Shown here: positions 18,098 to 26,732 of the stretch, one piece after another
Layout of the letters: each line of letters opens with the position of its first letter
Numbering within the stretch: position 1 is the first letter of the stretch
NCBI GenBank assembly: GCA_029974595.1
Contig: JARKRC010000069.1
Span: forward strand, 1 to 64,000
Direction of reading: 5' to 3'
DNA: 64,000 nucleotides
From: Ereboglobus sp.
GTDB lineage: Bacteria > Verrucomicrobiota > Verrucomicrobiia > Opitutales > Opitutaceae
Notes under the pieces: model-generated
The model's database searches: none
What the model saw: only the letters and a program-made list of their open reading frames with translations
What the model was told of the DNA's origin: nothing
Program-made: the position numbers and the translations under genes

Positions 18098-19720
18098 TTA
18101 TGATTTTTGCGAAGTGGCTGATGAGCGTTTAGCGGCTGACGGGCGTTTGAGTCCACTCCCCTCCAAAGGCCGCGGCATTGGCATCGCGTCTTTGTTTGTG
18201 GGCATCGAAGGATACGCAGGACGCTCAAGACCTGTCACGAGACTGGCGATGCTGACGGTCTTGCCGGTCTCGAAGCTGATATTGGCTGCCGCGCCAACCA
18301 GTATCGAGGCCGCGCCGCCGCGCTCGTCGGAATCGCGCTGATATTTGTCGGCAGGCGGATTTGGGAGAAAGATGTCATCGAGCATGACCGAGTCGCCGCC
18401 ACCGTGGCTGCCCGATCCGCGCCAGGTCTTGTATGCGATGGCTTCGTCGCGCAATGGGATGACACGCGTGCTGGTGCCGCCGGCCTTGATTGCCCCCTGC
18501 GCGTCGTCGCTGTCGGCTCCGTTGACATAGATTTGCTCGGCGACGGAATGCTCAAGGCGGCCCTTGGTGCCGTTGAAGGCGATGTTGTAGCCCTCCCATG
18601 CGTTGAAAGCATTGAGCGAATAATTCAGCGTCGCGCCGGTGTCGTATTTTACGATGACGTTCATCGTGTCTTCGATGTCGATGTCGGGGCGGAACACGCA
18701 GCGATCGCGCATGTAACCGTCGTATTTTTCGTTGTCGAGGTAGAGCGATTTGAGCCCGGAGTTGCCGGCGAGGTCCGTGAAGAAGCCGCACTTTTTTGAC
18801 TCGGGGCAGGTCAGGCAGCGCTCGTGCGCGCCGGAGAGTCCGAAACGCCTGGCCATCGCGGGAGTATAAAAATCGCGTTTGCCGACGGCGGTGACTTCGA
18901 CCGGCATCGCGCTGAGCCACCAGTTGACAAGGTCGAAGTGGTGCGTGGCTTTGTGAATCATAAGGCCGCCGGAGTTTTTCTTGTTGCTATGCCACCGGTG
19001 GAAATAGTCGGCGCCGTGACGGGTATTGAGCAGCCATGCAAAATCAACCGAAAGCACATCGCCAATGACGCCCGACATGAGCAAGTCCTTCACCTGCGTG
19101 CGGGACGGCGAGTAACGATAATTGAAAGTGACACGCACATTTTTGCCGGTGCGTTTTTTCGCATCGAGAATACGCTGGCATTTTTCCGGTGTGTTGGTCA
19201 TCGGCTTTTCGCTGATGGCATCGCAGCCGAGCTCCATGGCGCGGACGATGTAGTGATCGTGCGCGGCATCGGTGGTCGTCACGATGACAATATCCGGACG
19301 GGTTTCTTTTATCATTGTTTCGAACTCGGGGATGGCTCGGTCGAAATCGGGCGTCTTGGGATTGGCGCCCATCTGCGGATGATAGCCCTTGATTTTGACA
19401 CCAGACTTGGCGGCGGCTGCGACAGCGCGCGCAACCCGGCCTTGATTGCTGTCGCACAGGGCCACGAGCTCGGCGACTTCCTTGTATTTTTCCAGAATCG
19501 CATGGAAATACATGCGATGCCGGCTGCCGCAGCCAACGATGGCGTAGCGCTTGCGCATGCCGCTGACGGATGAGGTGGCTTTGGCTACGGTGCCGATTGC
19601 AGAACTCATCGCGAGTCCTGCGCCAGCAAGCGCGGCAGTTTTGACGAAGGTGCGGCGGTCGATGCCATTTGTTGCCGCCAACGAGGAATTACCAGCAGTC
19701 TGTGGTTTTGAAGTGTTCAT
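18098..19720 (-). CDS. Tat-exported Gfo/Idh/MocA-family oxidoreductase with Cys cluster
   Basis: A 540-residue protein with a twin-arginine signal (IDRRTFVKTAALAGAGLA) and the Rossmann start RYAIVGCGSRHRMYFHAI. SEKPMTN is the EKP catalytic block. In the middle, CLTCPESKKCGFF gives three Cys in a C-x2-C-x5-C arrangement, which could bind a metal; this is unusual compared with the other Gfo/Idh protein here. The gene ends 9 bases before the DUF1080 gene, a typical operon join. It likely oxidises or reduces a sugar released by the upstream glycosidase; the substrate is unknown. Confidence 0.85.
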   Translation of the reverse strand: MNTSKPQTAGNSSLAATNGIDRRTFVKTAALAGAGLAMSSAIGTVAKATSSVSGMRKRYAIVGCGSRHRMYFHAILEKYKEVAELVALCDSNQGRVARAVAAAAKSGVKIKGYHPQMGANPKTPDFDRAIPEFETMIKETRPDIVIVTTTDAAHDHYIVRAMELGCDAISEKPMTNTPEKCQRILDAKKRTGKNVRVTFNYRYSPSRTQVKDLLMSGVIGDVLSVDFAWLLNTRHGADYFHRWHSNKKNSGGLMIHKATHHFDLVNWWLSAMPVEVTAVGKRDFYTPAMARRFGLSGAHERCLTCPESKKCGFFTDLAGNSGLKSLYLDNEKYDGYMRDRCVFRPDIDIEDTMNVIVKYDTGATLNYSLNAFNAWEGYNIAFNGTKGRLEHSVAEQIYVNGADSDDAQGAIKAGGTSTRVIPLRDEAIAYKTWRGSGSHGGGDSVMLDDIFLPNPPADKYQRDSDERGGAASILVGAAANISFETGKTVSIASLVTGLERPAYPSMPTNKDAMPMPRPLEGSGLKRPSAAKRSSATSQKS

Positions 19721-19810
19721 TGACTGAAGTGATTATTTTTTCTGCGAAGGGACACGGCGGACAAAATGCAAACGTCCGCCGCGTCAGCTAATCCATTGAT
19801 AAAATCCGCT

Positions 19811-22800
19811 CTAGCGGCGGAATCTTCGGCTCAAGATGAGCGCGGCGATTGCAGCCAGCATCCAGAACGAAGGCGCGCCACCGCCGCCGCTGCTGCCGTT
19901 GCCGTGATTGTAGAAATCATCAATCGGCGGGGGCTGCGGTTTCGTCGAGGCCGGCAGCGTGGTCACGTTGTCGTCGAGGTCGATGACGCGAATGACGCCG
20001 TTGCCGGTGTCGGCTATGTAGAGCTTTCCATCAGCACCGAGTGCAAGCGATTCGGGGTTGGAGAACCATGCGGATTCGCCTTTGCCGTCTTTGTAGGCGG
20101 CGAGACCGGGCACGGCGTCACTGCCGGAAAGCCCCGCAATGGTGGTCACGGTGCCGCCTGAGATGGCGCGGATAAGCGAATTGCCCGTGTCGGCCAGATA
20201 GATTGTGCCATCTCCATCAACAACCATGCCACGCGGTTCGCGGAAGCGGGCGGAGAGCGATGGACCGTCAGAACTGCCGGGGGTCGCAGGCGCGCCGGCA
20301 AATGTGGTGACTTGTCCGTTCGCAGAGATTTTGCGGATGGTGTGATTTCCAGTGTCGGCAACATAAACCACAAGATTCTCACCCGTTCCCATGACGGCGA
20401 TGCCCGCAGGCAAAGAGAAGAGCGCCTGCGTGCCGAGGTCGTCGCGCGCGCCGTATATGCCAGGCGTGCCGGCAATGGTTGTAATGGCGCCGCTGACGGC
20501 GATTTTGCGAATGGTATGATTTTCGGTGTCGGCAACGTAAATATTGCCCTCGGCGTCGCTGGCAACGCCTTCAGGATGATTGAAACGCGCCGCGGCTCCG
20601 AGTCCGTCGGCATGGGCATGCACGCCGACCCCGCCGGCATACGACAGAACGGTGGCGTCGCCGGAAACGGAGCGGATGACGGCGTTGCCCGTGTCGGCTA
20701 CATAGAGTTTGCCACCGCACACAGTCAAACCGGTGGGATTGCGGAATTGCGCGACAGTGCCGACGGCATTTCGCGCGCCGGCGGTTCCGAAACTCCCGAC
20801 AAATGTGCTGACGTAATTTGTGGGCGCGACACTGCGAATGATATGCTGCGAATAATCGGACACGTAGATATTATTGGCCGCATCAACGGCAATGCCGACG
20901 GGCTGGGTGAAAGGGCTGACGGGCGTTGTGGCAGGTTTAATCACCACAATGGCATCCTGACTGGTAGCGTTACCGGAGCCGTTGGTCACAATGACGTAAT
21001 AAACACCAGCGTCAGCAAGCGCGCCCGGAAGTGTCAGCGTGGCAGAGCTGGCGCCTGTGATTTTTTGGCCATCCTTATACCATTCATAGCTGGCGCCCGC
21101 CGTGTTTTCCAATCCGACGGAAAGCGTCACCGGCGTGCCTTCGTTTACTTGCGTGCTCATTGGCTGCGCGGTAAGCGTGGGGCCGGAGGGCGGCATTGTC
21201 GCTGCGACAAGCAGGCGAGGTCCCTTGAGCACGCCGGACCCTCCTTCGCGCGACACGATGCTGATGCCGCAGTTTTGGGTGTCGCCGGGTATCAGCGGTT
21301 CCTCGTCACCGCTCACATTGGGATCGCCGGGGCTCGGGGATGTGACGCCGAGGGTGATGTCCCAGCGAAAATCCTGCACGATGAGGAATGATGCGAAGCC
21401 GTCGGTTTGCGCGCGCACGAAATCAGTGACGTTGACCATTTTTTCCGAGGGCGTCGTCGATGTCACAATGAGCTGGCCGAGAATCTTGGTGAGGCTGCCT
21501 TGGTTGGCGATGACGTTGTTGTTGATTTTGTTTCCGACGGCTACGTTCTGTTTCAAGCCGGATGTGAGCGACGCCCAGGTGACGGTGCCTTCGTCCCAGT
21601 TGTCATCCTCCAGTCCGTAAACGTGCGTGTGCGCCCAAGTGCCACTGTTGGTCGTGGCTGCGAATATGTCGAGCAGGGCGACCTGTATGTCTCCGGGCGC
21701 GATTGCGGGCATGGGGATCTTGATGAGCGTGACCTGGCGTCCGTCGGCGGTGAGTCCGTCGCTGCGAACAATGATCGAGTCTCCGGCGCCGTTTGGCACG
21801 GACTTGAGCGCGCCGTCGGCGAGCTGGGCGGCGGCGGCGGCATTTATTTCCAAAATACGCGAGCCACCGTCGCCCATGGATGCCTGGGGTTTGGTCGGGA
21901 TGGTGATGAGCGTGACGGCCGAGCCGGGAAGCGTGGCCGTGATGATGCCGTTCGCGGCGGTTGTGCCGCGCGCGACAACGCCGCCGCGACTGCGATCGCT
22001 GACCTCCTCAACCGTATAGAGATTGCCCTCCGGAATATTGAATACGGATAGGTCGAAGTTCACATCGACATTCGCCGAGTTTCTGCTGGCGGCGAAAATA
22101 TGCACAAAGCCGTTTGCCTCGTCGCGGGTGACAAGCATGTAGCGCTGGGTTGACTCGCTGGTGATCGTGTAGCTGTCACCCGTGCATTTGAAATAGGGGC
22201 GGGCGGCCTTGGACGCCTTGATAAAGAGCCGGTAAACCTCGGCTGTTTGCGCGGCGCCGCCATAGGAATTCAAGCTGCCGGATGCCGTGTCATTGTTCAC
22301 GTAGTGTGTGCCGTTTTTCTGGATGGGGTAGTTCACTCCATCATAAGAAGACATTGCGAATTTGAAGAGATACATCTGCGGCGTGCGCACATTTGTGAGA
22401 CCGATGAGGACGCAACCGAGCGATGAGAAATGCAAGGAGTGGTCGGCGGTTTCGGGAACCTGATCCCAAAGGCGCGCGGTCCAGGTGTTAAATTCCGTTG
22501 GAACAAACTCGACGGGCGTCTCGCCAGCGAGGATTGCGTTGAACGTGTTTCGCGAAGTGGTGACGCTGGTCACATACTCATTCGCGTTTCTGGCATATCT
22601 TTGATAATTATAGACATGAAAATTGCGCCACTCCGGGTCGATTGTGCCGTCATAACGGCGGTGGATGTTTTGTGCGGAAGGTATTCCCCAGGTGTTCATC
22701 AACCCGGCATCAATGCCGGAGACATTGGGAGCGACGATTTCGGGAACGAGATTCTTTCCATAGCGCGCATTGACGTCGGCGATTCCGCATTGGATGGCGT

Positions 22801-23467
22801 CGGAAGCCAGTTCCAGACGCATCTGCCACTCCTCGACCGTCACTCCGGAAGCCAGATTCGGCTCGTTAAACATGCCATGACGATGAACATCGAAATCGCG
22901 GGCAAAATAAAATGCGTGTGTGTAATAATACTGCCAGAGCATCCATTTGCCGGCCCAATCATCATTGCCGGTTATGACAAACCGGGTGATGCTCGCCGAG
23001 GAATTGATCAGGATGTCAACTCCCTGCCGCCGAAGCTCGGTGAAGGTCGGGACCACGACAAAGCGGTTGTCCGTCATCTGGGAGTTTTTGTATCTGTCCT
23101 CAAAGTAAGGGAGGTTGATGTAGTCGGTGTTTATCGGCCTGGCGGGATTGGAGACATTGGCGCGCACCAGTTCGCGGCGGGCGTTGAAGGATTCGAGGTC
23201 GGTCACATTGCCGGCATTGCCCGAGGCCGCATCGGCGGCGCTCGGCGTGATGAATGCGCGCGCGCCGTTGGGTCCTGTGTAGCGCCACCAGTCGGCGGCG
23301 TTGGAGCCTTGCATGAAATGCCCGAGGTTATACGCAAGCACCGCGGGCGTGGCGCCCTCCTGCTCGGTTGTAACAGTAATGTTCAGCGGCGCGGCGTATG
23401 CGGAAAGCGCGCCCAGGAAACTGCCGGCGGCGAGCGCGATGCGAAATAATGGCATGTGGGTATTCAT
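19811..23467 (-). CDS. Multidomain secreted clan-A glycosidase (GH86-like?) with Ig, NHL and C-terminal sorting tail
   Basis: A 1218-residue exported enzyme. A signal peptide is followed by a (beta/alpha)8-type catalytic part (~25-545): HRHGMFNEPNL near residue 199 holds the expected acid/base Glu, and VPTEFNTWT near residue 325 the nucleophilic Glu. The opening LAYNLGHFMQGSNAADWW reminds me of GH86 agarase/porphyranase proteins, but I cannot confirm the family. Residues ~555-730 look like a DNRLRE/CBM96-type beta-sandwich, ~745-830 are an Ig domain (ASYEWYKDGQKITGASSATL), and ~840-1180 are NHL beta-propeller repeats (GIAVDAANNIYVSDYSQHII). The end, GGGAPSFWMLAAIAALILS followed by RRFRR, is a membrane/sorting tail. 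It lies 46 bases after the TonB receptor gene. Confidence 0.8.
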   Translation of the reverse strand: MNTHMPLFRIALAAGSFLGALSAYAAPLNITVTTEQEGATPAVLAYNLGHFMQGSNAADWWRYTGPNGARAFITPSAADAASGNAGNVTDLESFNARRELVRANVSNPARPINTDYINLPYFEDRYKNSQMTDNRFVVVPTFTELRRQGVDILINSSASITRFVITGNDDWAGKWMLWQYYYTHAFYFARDFDVHRHGMFNEPNLASGVTVEEWQMRLELASDAIQCGIADVNARYGKNLVPEIVAPNVSGIDAGLMNTWGIPSAQNIHRRYDGTIDPEWRNFHVYNYQRYARNANEYVTSVTTSRNTFNAILAGETPVEFVPTEFNTWTARLWDQVPETADHSLHFSSLGCVLIGLTNVRTPQMYLFKFAMSSYDGVNYPIQKNGTHYVNNDTASGSLNSYGGAAQTAEVYRLFIKASKAARPYFKCTGDSYTITSESTQRYMLVTRDEANGFVHIFAASRNSANVDVNFDLSVFNIPEGNLYTVEEVSDRSRGGVVARGTTAANGIITATLPGSAVTLITIPTKPQASMGDGGSRILEINAAAAAQLADGALKSVPNGAGDSIIVRSDGLTADGRQVTLIKIPMPAIAPGDIQVALLDIFAATTNSGTWAHTHVYGLEDDNWDEGTVTWASLTSGLKQNVAVGNKINNNVIANQGSLTKILGQLIVTSTTPSEKMVNVTDFVRAQTDGFASFLIVQDFRWDITLGVTSPSPGDPNVSGDEEPLIPGDTQNCGISIVSREGGSGVLKGPRLLVAATMPPSGPTLTAQPMSTQVNEGTPVTLSVGLENTAGASYEWYKDGQKITGASSATLTLPGALADAGVYYVIVTNGSGNATSQDAIVVIKPATTPVSPFTQPVGIAVDAANNIYVSDYSQHIIRSVAPTNYVSTFVGSFGTAGARNAVGTVAQFRNPTGLTVCGGKLYVADTGNAVIRSVSGDATVLSYAGGVGVHAHADGLGAAARFNHPEGVASDAEGNIYVADTENHTIRKIAVSGAITTIAGTPGIYGARDDLGTQALFSLPAGIAVMGTGENLVVYVADTGNHTIRKISANGQVTTFAGAPATPGSSDGPSLSARFREPRGMVVDGDGTIYLADTGNSLIRAISGGTVTTIAGLSGSDAVPGLAAYKDGKGESAWFSNPESLALGADGKLYIADTGNGVIRVIDLDDNVTTLPASTKPQPPPIDDFYNHGNGSSGGGGAPSFWMLAAIAALILSRRFRR

Positions 23468-23513
23468 GGCGGGAATGCGTTAAATGTTTTCGAGGAAGAA
23501 CGTGACTGGCCGT

Positions 23514-26357
23514 TTAAAATGAGAAGCTGTTTGTCCATGTGAAGGTGCGAGGTTGGACGAGTTGATAGCGGTCAACCACACCGTCGGCGCGCGCGCGGCC
23601 TGCCTGCAGATCGGTATTATCAAGGAGATTGCGCACACCGAGCTGTGATTTCCACCTGATGCGCCGCTTGAAAAAGGTGCGTTCGTAAGAGATGAATGCA
23701 TCCGTTTGCCAGAGATAACCACCGTAGTAAGTAATATCGCGGTTGATGGTGTTATCCGAATTTGTCCCGAACCCGATGATACGGCGGTCACGGAATCGCA
23801 ATGAACCGCCGATGGAGAAACCTTTCAACCAGGAGGGCTGGCTAAAACGATAACGGGTGACGAGCGTGGCCGACCACGGACGAATGAAGGCCGCCGTGTC
23901 GCCTTCCTGCGCTTTGACTTCGTAGTAGGATGGCATCAGGTCTTGATTGATAATGTCGCCAACGGTGCCAGCCGGAGCGGGCCAATCGGCTTTGCTGCGC
24001 CATTCGTCCATGTATTTGGCCATGTATGTGTCCACTTCCGGAACGAGATTTGAATACACGGTGTTGTTATAAGCGCCCGTGAGCGAAATGCGCCAGTTGC
24101 GCGTCGGATTATAGGTGAGCTCAAGCTCGACGCCCTTTGCCTCGAAATCACGCGTGAATCTGTAACTGCCGTATCCCGCGCCGATGCGGCGTATGGAATT
24201 GGTGGGCTCGCCTATGCTGTCCCATATATCCTCTATGGCGCCTCTTAATCCTGAAAGGCCGCTGGTGGCGGACACCATGTTCGTGGGGGCATCGTGTTCT
24301 TTGCTGTTTTTATAAGCACCGAGCGAGCCGGCGAGCTTCCCGCCAAAGAATTGAAACTTGATGCCGGCATCCTGCCCCTCGCCAACCGAGATGGGAATCA
24401 TGCTGCCGTTGATATCGCGTCGGGTTGTGGACGGGGAGAAATTGTCGGCCCGGTTGTAGAAAACAGAGAGCCATTTGGTGATGTGAAGCACCGCGCCCAT
24501 GCTTTTGGTTATTATGCCATCGTCAGTATCGTAGACGACGGGAACCATTTCGGACTGGACTGCAGGGGTGTATTGTTGCGTGACGGGGTTATAACCGCTG
24601 TCAAGCGCCCGCTCGTAGGCCTCCGTTGTGTCGCGGCGAATGCCCGCAATGGTGACCAGGCGGCCCTTCAGCCAGAAGCTTTGGATGGCGCCGAAGAGGG
24701 AATCCGCGTTCAGCTTTTCGGCAGTGGGCATGTCAAGCAACGCGAGCCCGGAATTTATGCCGCCTTTGCCTTCCTTGATGGGGTCGAGATTCGGGCCCGT
24801 GGTGAGAATGCCCTTGTCGCGATAAACATAATGACGGCGATAAATATAGTTGGACGCGTCGTTCAGGGCGGCGGGATAACCACCCAGCGGCGTGAGATTC
24901 ACCTCGCGATAGCTGCTGACATAATAAGCTGTTTTGCGCCGGTCGAAAGAACCGACAATCCGGTGCAGGCCGAGCCATTGATTGGCCTTGCGCAGATCGA
25001 GCTCATACGTAAGCGAGGCGCGGAACGTGGATTCCTCGCGGTTGTATTCCTGCGGACGCATATTCTTCTCAAAATAATACTGCCCCACGTTGGGGTTATA
25101 GGGAGCGTTGGCGTCCTGCATGCCGCTGCGGCTGGGGAGCTGCTCATTGACATCGACACGCAGTTCCGTGAAACCGCTGTTGGACCAGGTGCGGTATTGC
25201 TCCCACTTGTAATCGTTATAGGCGAGCTGCACATAAAGGTTCTTTCCGACACGTTGCTCGATATAGATGGTGCGATAGCGTTGTTTTTCATCGTCCAGGG
25301 AGGCGCCAAGCCCCATCGAGTTGATATACATCGGCCAGGTTTCTTCACTGGCAGGCAAAATACCGCTCGGATCCGCCGCGCCGCGCGCAGTATTGCGCCA
25401 GTTCAAAACCGGAATGGGCGTGAGGCTTTGGTCAACCTTTACGAGGTAATTGGTGGAGCCCTGCCGTGTCGCGCCTGCCGGTGTGGTTGAGCTGCCAGTG
25501 ACACTGTTGCCATAGGGCGCGGTGATGCTGCCTTTCGATTTCCAATAGTTTACGGACTCGGTGATGACGTCCACACGGGCACGATTACGCAAGCGATGCA
25601 GTTGCTCGTAGTCGAAACGCACTGTGAGTTGATAGTTTTTCTTATCCACGAGAATTGCGGTTCCAGCTATGTAGAAAGCCTTCCAATCATCATAGGCAGG
25701 CTTGCGAAAGCCTTTGAGGTTTTGGTCGAGTCCATCCACGCGAATTGCGACGCGTTTGGGCACAATCACATGATTGATGCCGGCGGTGACACGCCACGCG
25801 TCCTCGCTGTCAAAACGCGTGCTCACATTGTAACGATTGCGAGAGGCATTCGCCATTTTGGTGGACTGATTGACGATGCCGGAGGGGTCGGCATTACCAA
25901 AGAGAATGGAATTGGGACCGCGGGAGAAAGTCGCACGGTCTATATTATAGGAGTCGCTCGGGCCAATGCTGCGCATGAAGTTATTGCGCCCGTAGTTCCG
26001 GCTGCGGATGCCGCGCACGCGGTAGCCTTCGTCGTCATTCTCTGTATGGGTTTCGGTATTAAGGCCGTAGTTGAGCGCATCGTCGATATTAACGGCGCCG
26101 ATGTCGTCCAAAAAATCCATCGTCATAATGGTGATGGCCGCCGAAGTATCGAGCAGACGTGAATTCAACCGGCTGCCGGCTTCGGTAAGAGTGGCCTGAT
26201 AGCCTTGATCGCTCGCACTGGTGACGACAAAGGGCGACATTTCCACGATATCCTCAGCAGGAGCTTCAGATTCGACTGGCTGGACGGATTGAGCCGTCGC
26301 AACGGCGCCGGAGATGGTAAACGAAAACAATGCGACGAAGGCGTGCTGGAGTTTCAT
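23514..26357 (-). CDS. TonB-dependent outer-membrane receptor
   Basis: A 947-residue TonB receptor of the verrucomicrobial style. A signal peptide (MKLQHAFVALFSFTISGAVA) is followed by a TonB-box-like segment (EDIVEMSPFVVTSASDQGY), a plug domain with RLNSRLLDTSAAITIMTMDF and VRGIRSRNYGRNNFMRS, and a long beta-barrel ending in FTWTNSFSF with a terminal Phe. It should import oligosaccharides or other large products across the outer membrane using TonB energy. It has no SusD partner, unlike Bacteroidota loci. It is the first gene of the long minus-strand cluster, with an operator-like palindrome ~135 bases upstream. Confidence 0.93.
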   Translation of the reverse strand: MKLQHAFVALFSFTISGAVATAQSVQPVESEAPAEDIVEMSPFVVTSASDQGYQATLTEAGSRLNSRLLDTSAAITIMTMDFLDDIGAVNIDDALNYGLNTETHTENDDEGYRVRGIRSRNYGRNNFMRSIGPSDSYNIDRATFSRGPNSILFGNADPSGIVNQSTKMANASRNRYNVSTRFDSEDAWRVTAGINHVIVPKRVAIRVDGLDQNLKGFRKPAYDDWKAFYIAGTAILVDKKNYQLTVRFDYEQLHRLRNRARVDVITESVNYWKSKGSITAPYGNSVTGSSTTPAGATRQGSTNYLVKVDQSLTPIPVLNWRNTARGAADPSGILPASEETWPMYINSMGLGASLDDEKQRYRTIYIEQRVGKNLYVQLAYNDYKWEQYRTWSNSGFTELRVDVNEQLPSRSGMQDANAPYNPNVGQYYFEKNMRPQEYNREESTFRASLTYELDLRKANQWLGLHRIVGSFDRRKTAYYVSSYREVNLTPLGGYPAALNDASNYIYRRHYVYRDKGILTTGPNLDPIKEGKGGINSGLALLDMPTAEKLNADSLFGAIQSFWLKGRLVTIAGIRRDTTEAYERALDSGYNPVTQQYTPAVQSEMVPVVYDTDDGIITKSMGAVLHITKWLSVFYNRADNFSPSTTRRDINGSMIPISVGEGQDAGIKFQFFGGKLAGSLGAYKNSKEHDAPTNMVSATSGLSGLRGAIEDIWDSIGEPTNSIRRIGAGYGSYRFTRDFEAKGVELELTYNPTRNWRISLTGAYNNTVYSNLVPEVDTYMAKYMDEWRSKADWPAPAGTVGDIINQDLMPSYYEVKAQEGDTAAFIRPWSATLVTRYRFSQPSWLKGFSIGGSLRFRDRRIIGFGTNSDNTINRDITYYGGYLWQTDAFISYERTFFKRRIRWKSQLGVRNLLDNTDLQAGRARADGVVDRYQLVQPRTFTWTNSFSF

Positions 26358-26492
26358 GGGGACAGTGTGAACGGTTTTGGCAAAGATTGTGGGGAGAGAT
26401 TTTCAGGTGAGGCCGCGCTAAGGAACGGGATTTGGTGCTTGAACAAGCCCACACATTGGCGAACAAAATAAAAAAATCACGCTGCACGTTAT

Positions 26493-26504
26493 CTAAACCG
26501 TTAG
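26493..26504. promoter_or_regulatory. Operator-like palindrome upstream of the TonB receptor
   Basis: Sequence ctaaaccgttag, arms CTAA/TTAG around a 4-base centre. It has the same design as the core upstream of the large autotransporter (ctaactcgttag). It lies about 135 bases upstream of the TonB receptor start, plausible for a repressor site. The regulator is not known. Confidence 0.4.
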
Positions 26505-26580
26505 CAGCAGAGCGAAAATAGCGCCGATGCACAGGCGCAGGAATCGTTATTCATCCCGCGAAAAAAGAACTTACCCTTAT

Positions 26581-26592
26581 GCTAACGATAGC
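26581..26592. promoter_or_regulatory. Operator-like site upstream of the symporter/GH36 operon
   Basis: Sequence gctaacgatagc, a near-palindrome (arms GCTA/TAGC), itself within atgct...agcat. Its core ctaacgata also occurs, on the other strand, upstream of the GH2 gene at 34660-34669. The pair is the natural candidate target of the LacI protein encoded at 30311-31411. Confidence 0.45.
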
Positions 26593-26732
26593 AGCATATG
26601 CCGGTATTGCTTTGAGCCAGCGCACGCTTCAGAAAATGTAGTTATCGGTCATCTGTTACAAAGCCTACGCACCGCCGTCTCCGGCAGCACATGCGCCCCA
26701 CCCCGCACTTGCAGCCCTATCCACGCTCCGCC

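Larger units (their letters stand above)
26358..26732. other. Divergent control region between the TonB receptor and the symporter
   Basis: This 375-base non-coding stretch separates two divergent operons. It holds two different operator-like palindromes (annotated separately), one nearer each gene. The small ORFs in it are not convincing. A -35/-10 pair could not be assigned with confidence on either strand. Confidence 0.5.

Noticed and set aside
24294-25490. 398-aa plus-strand ORF opposite the TonB receptor
   Set aside because: The receptor frame is certain; this frame lacks motifs and a credible start.
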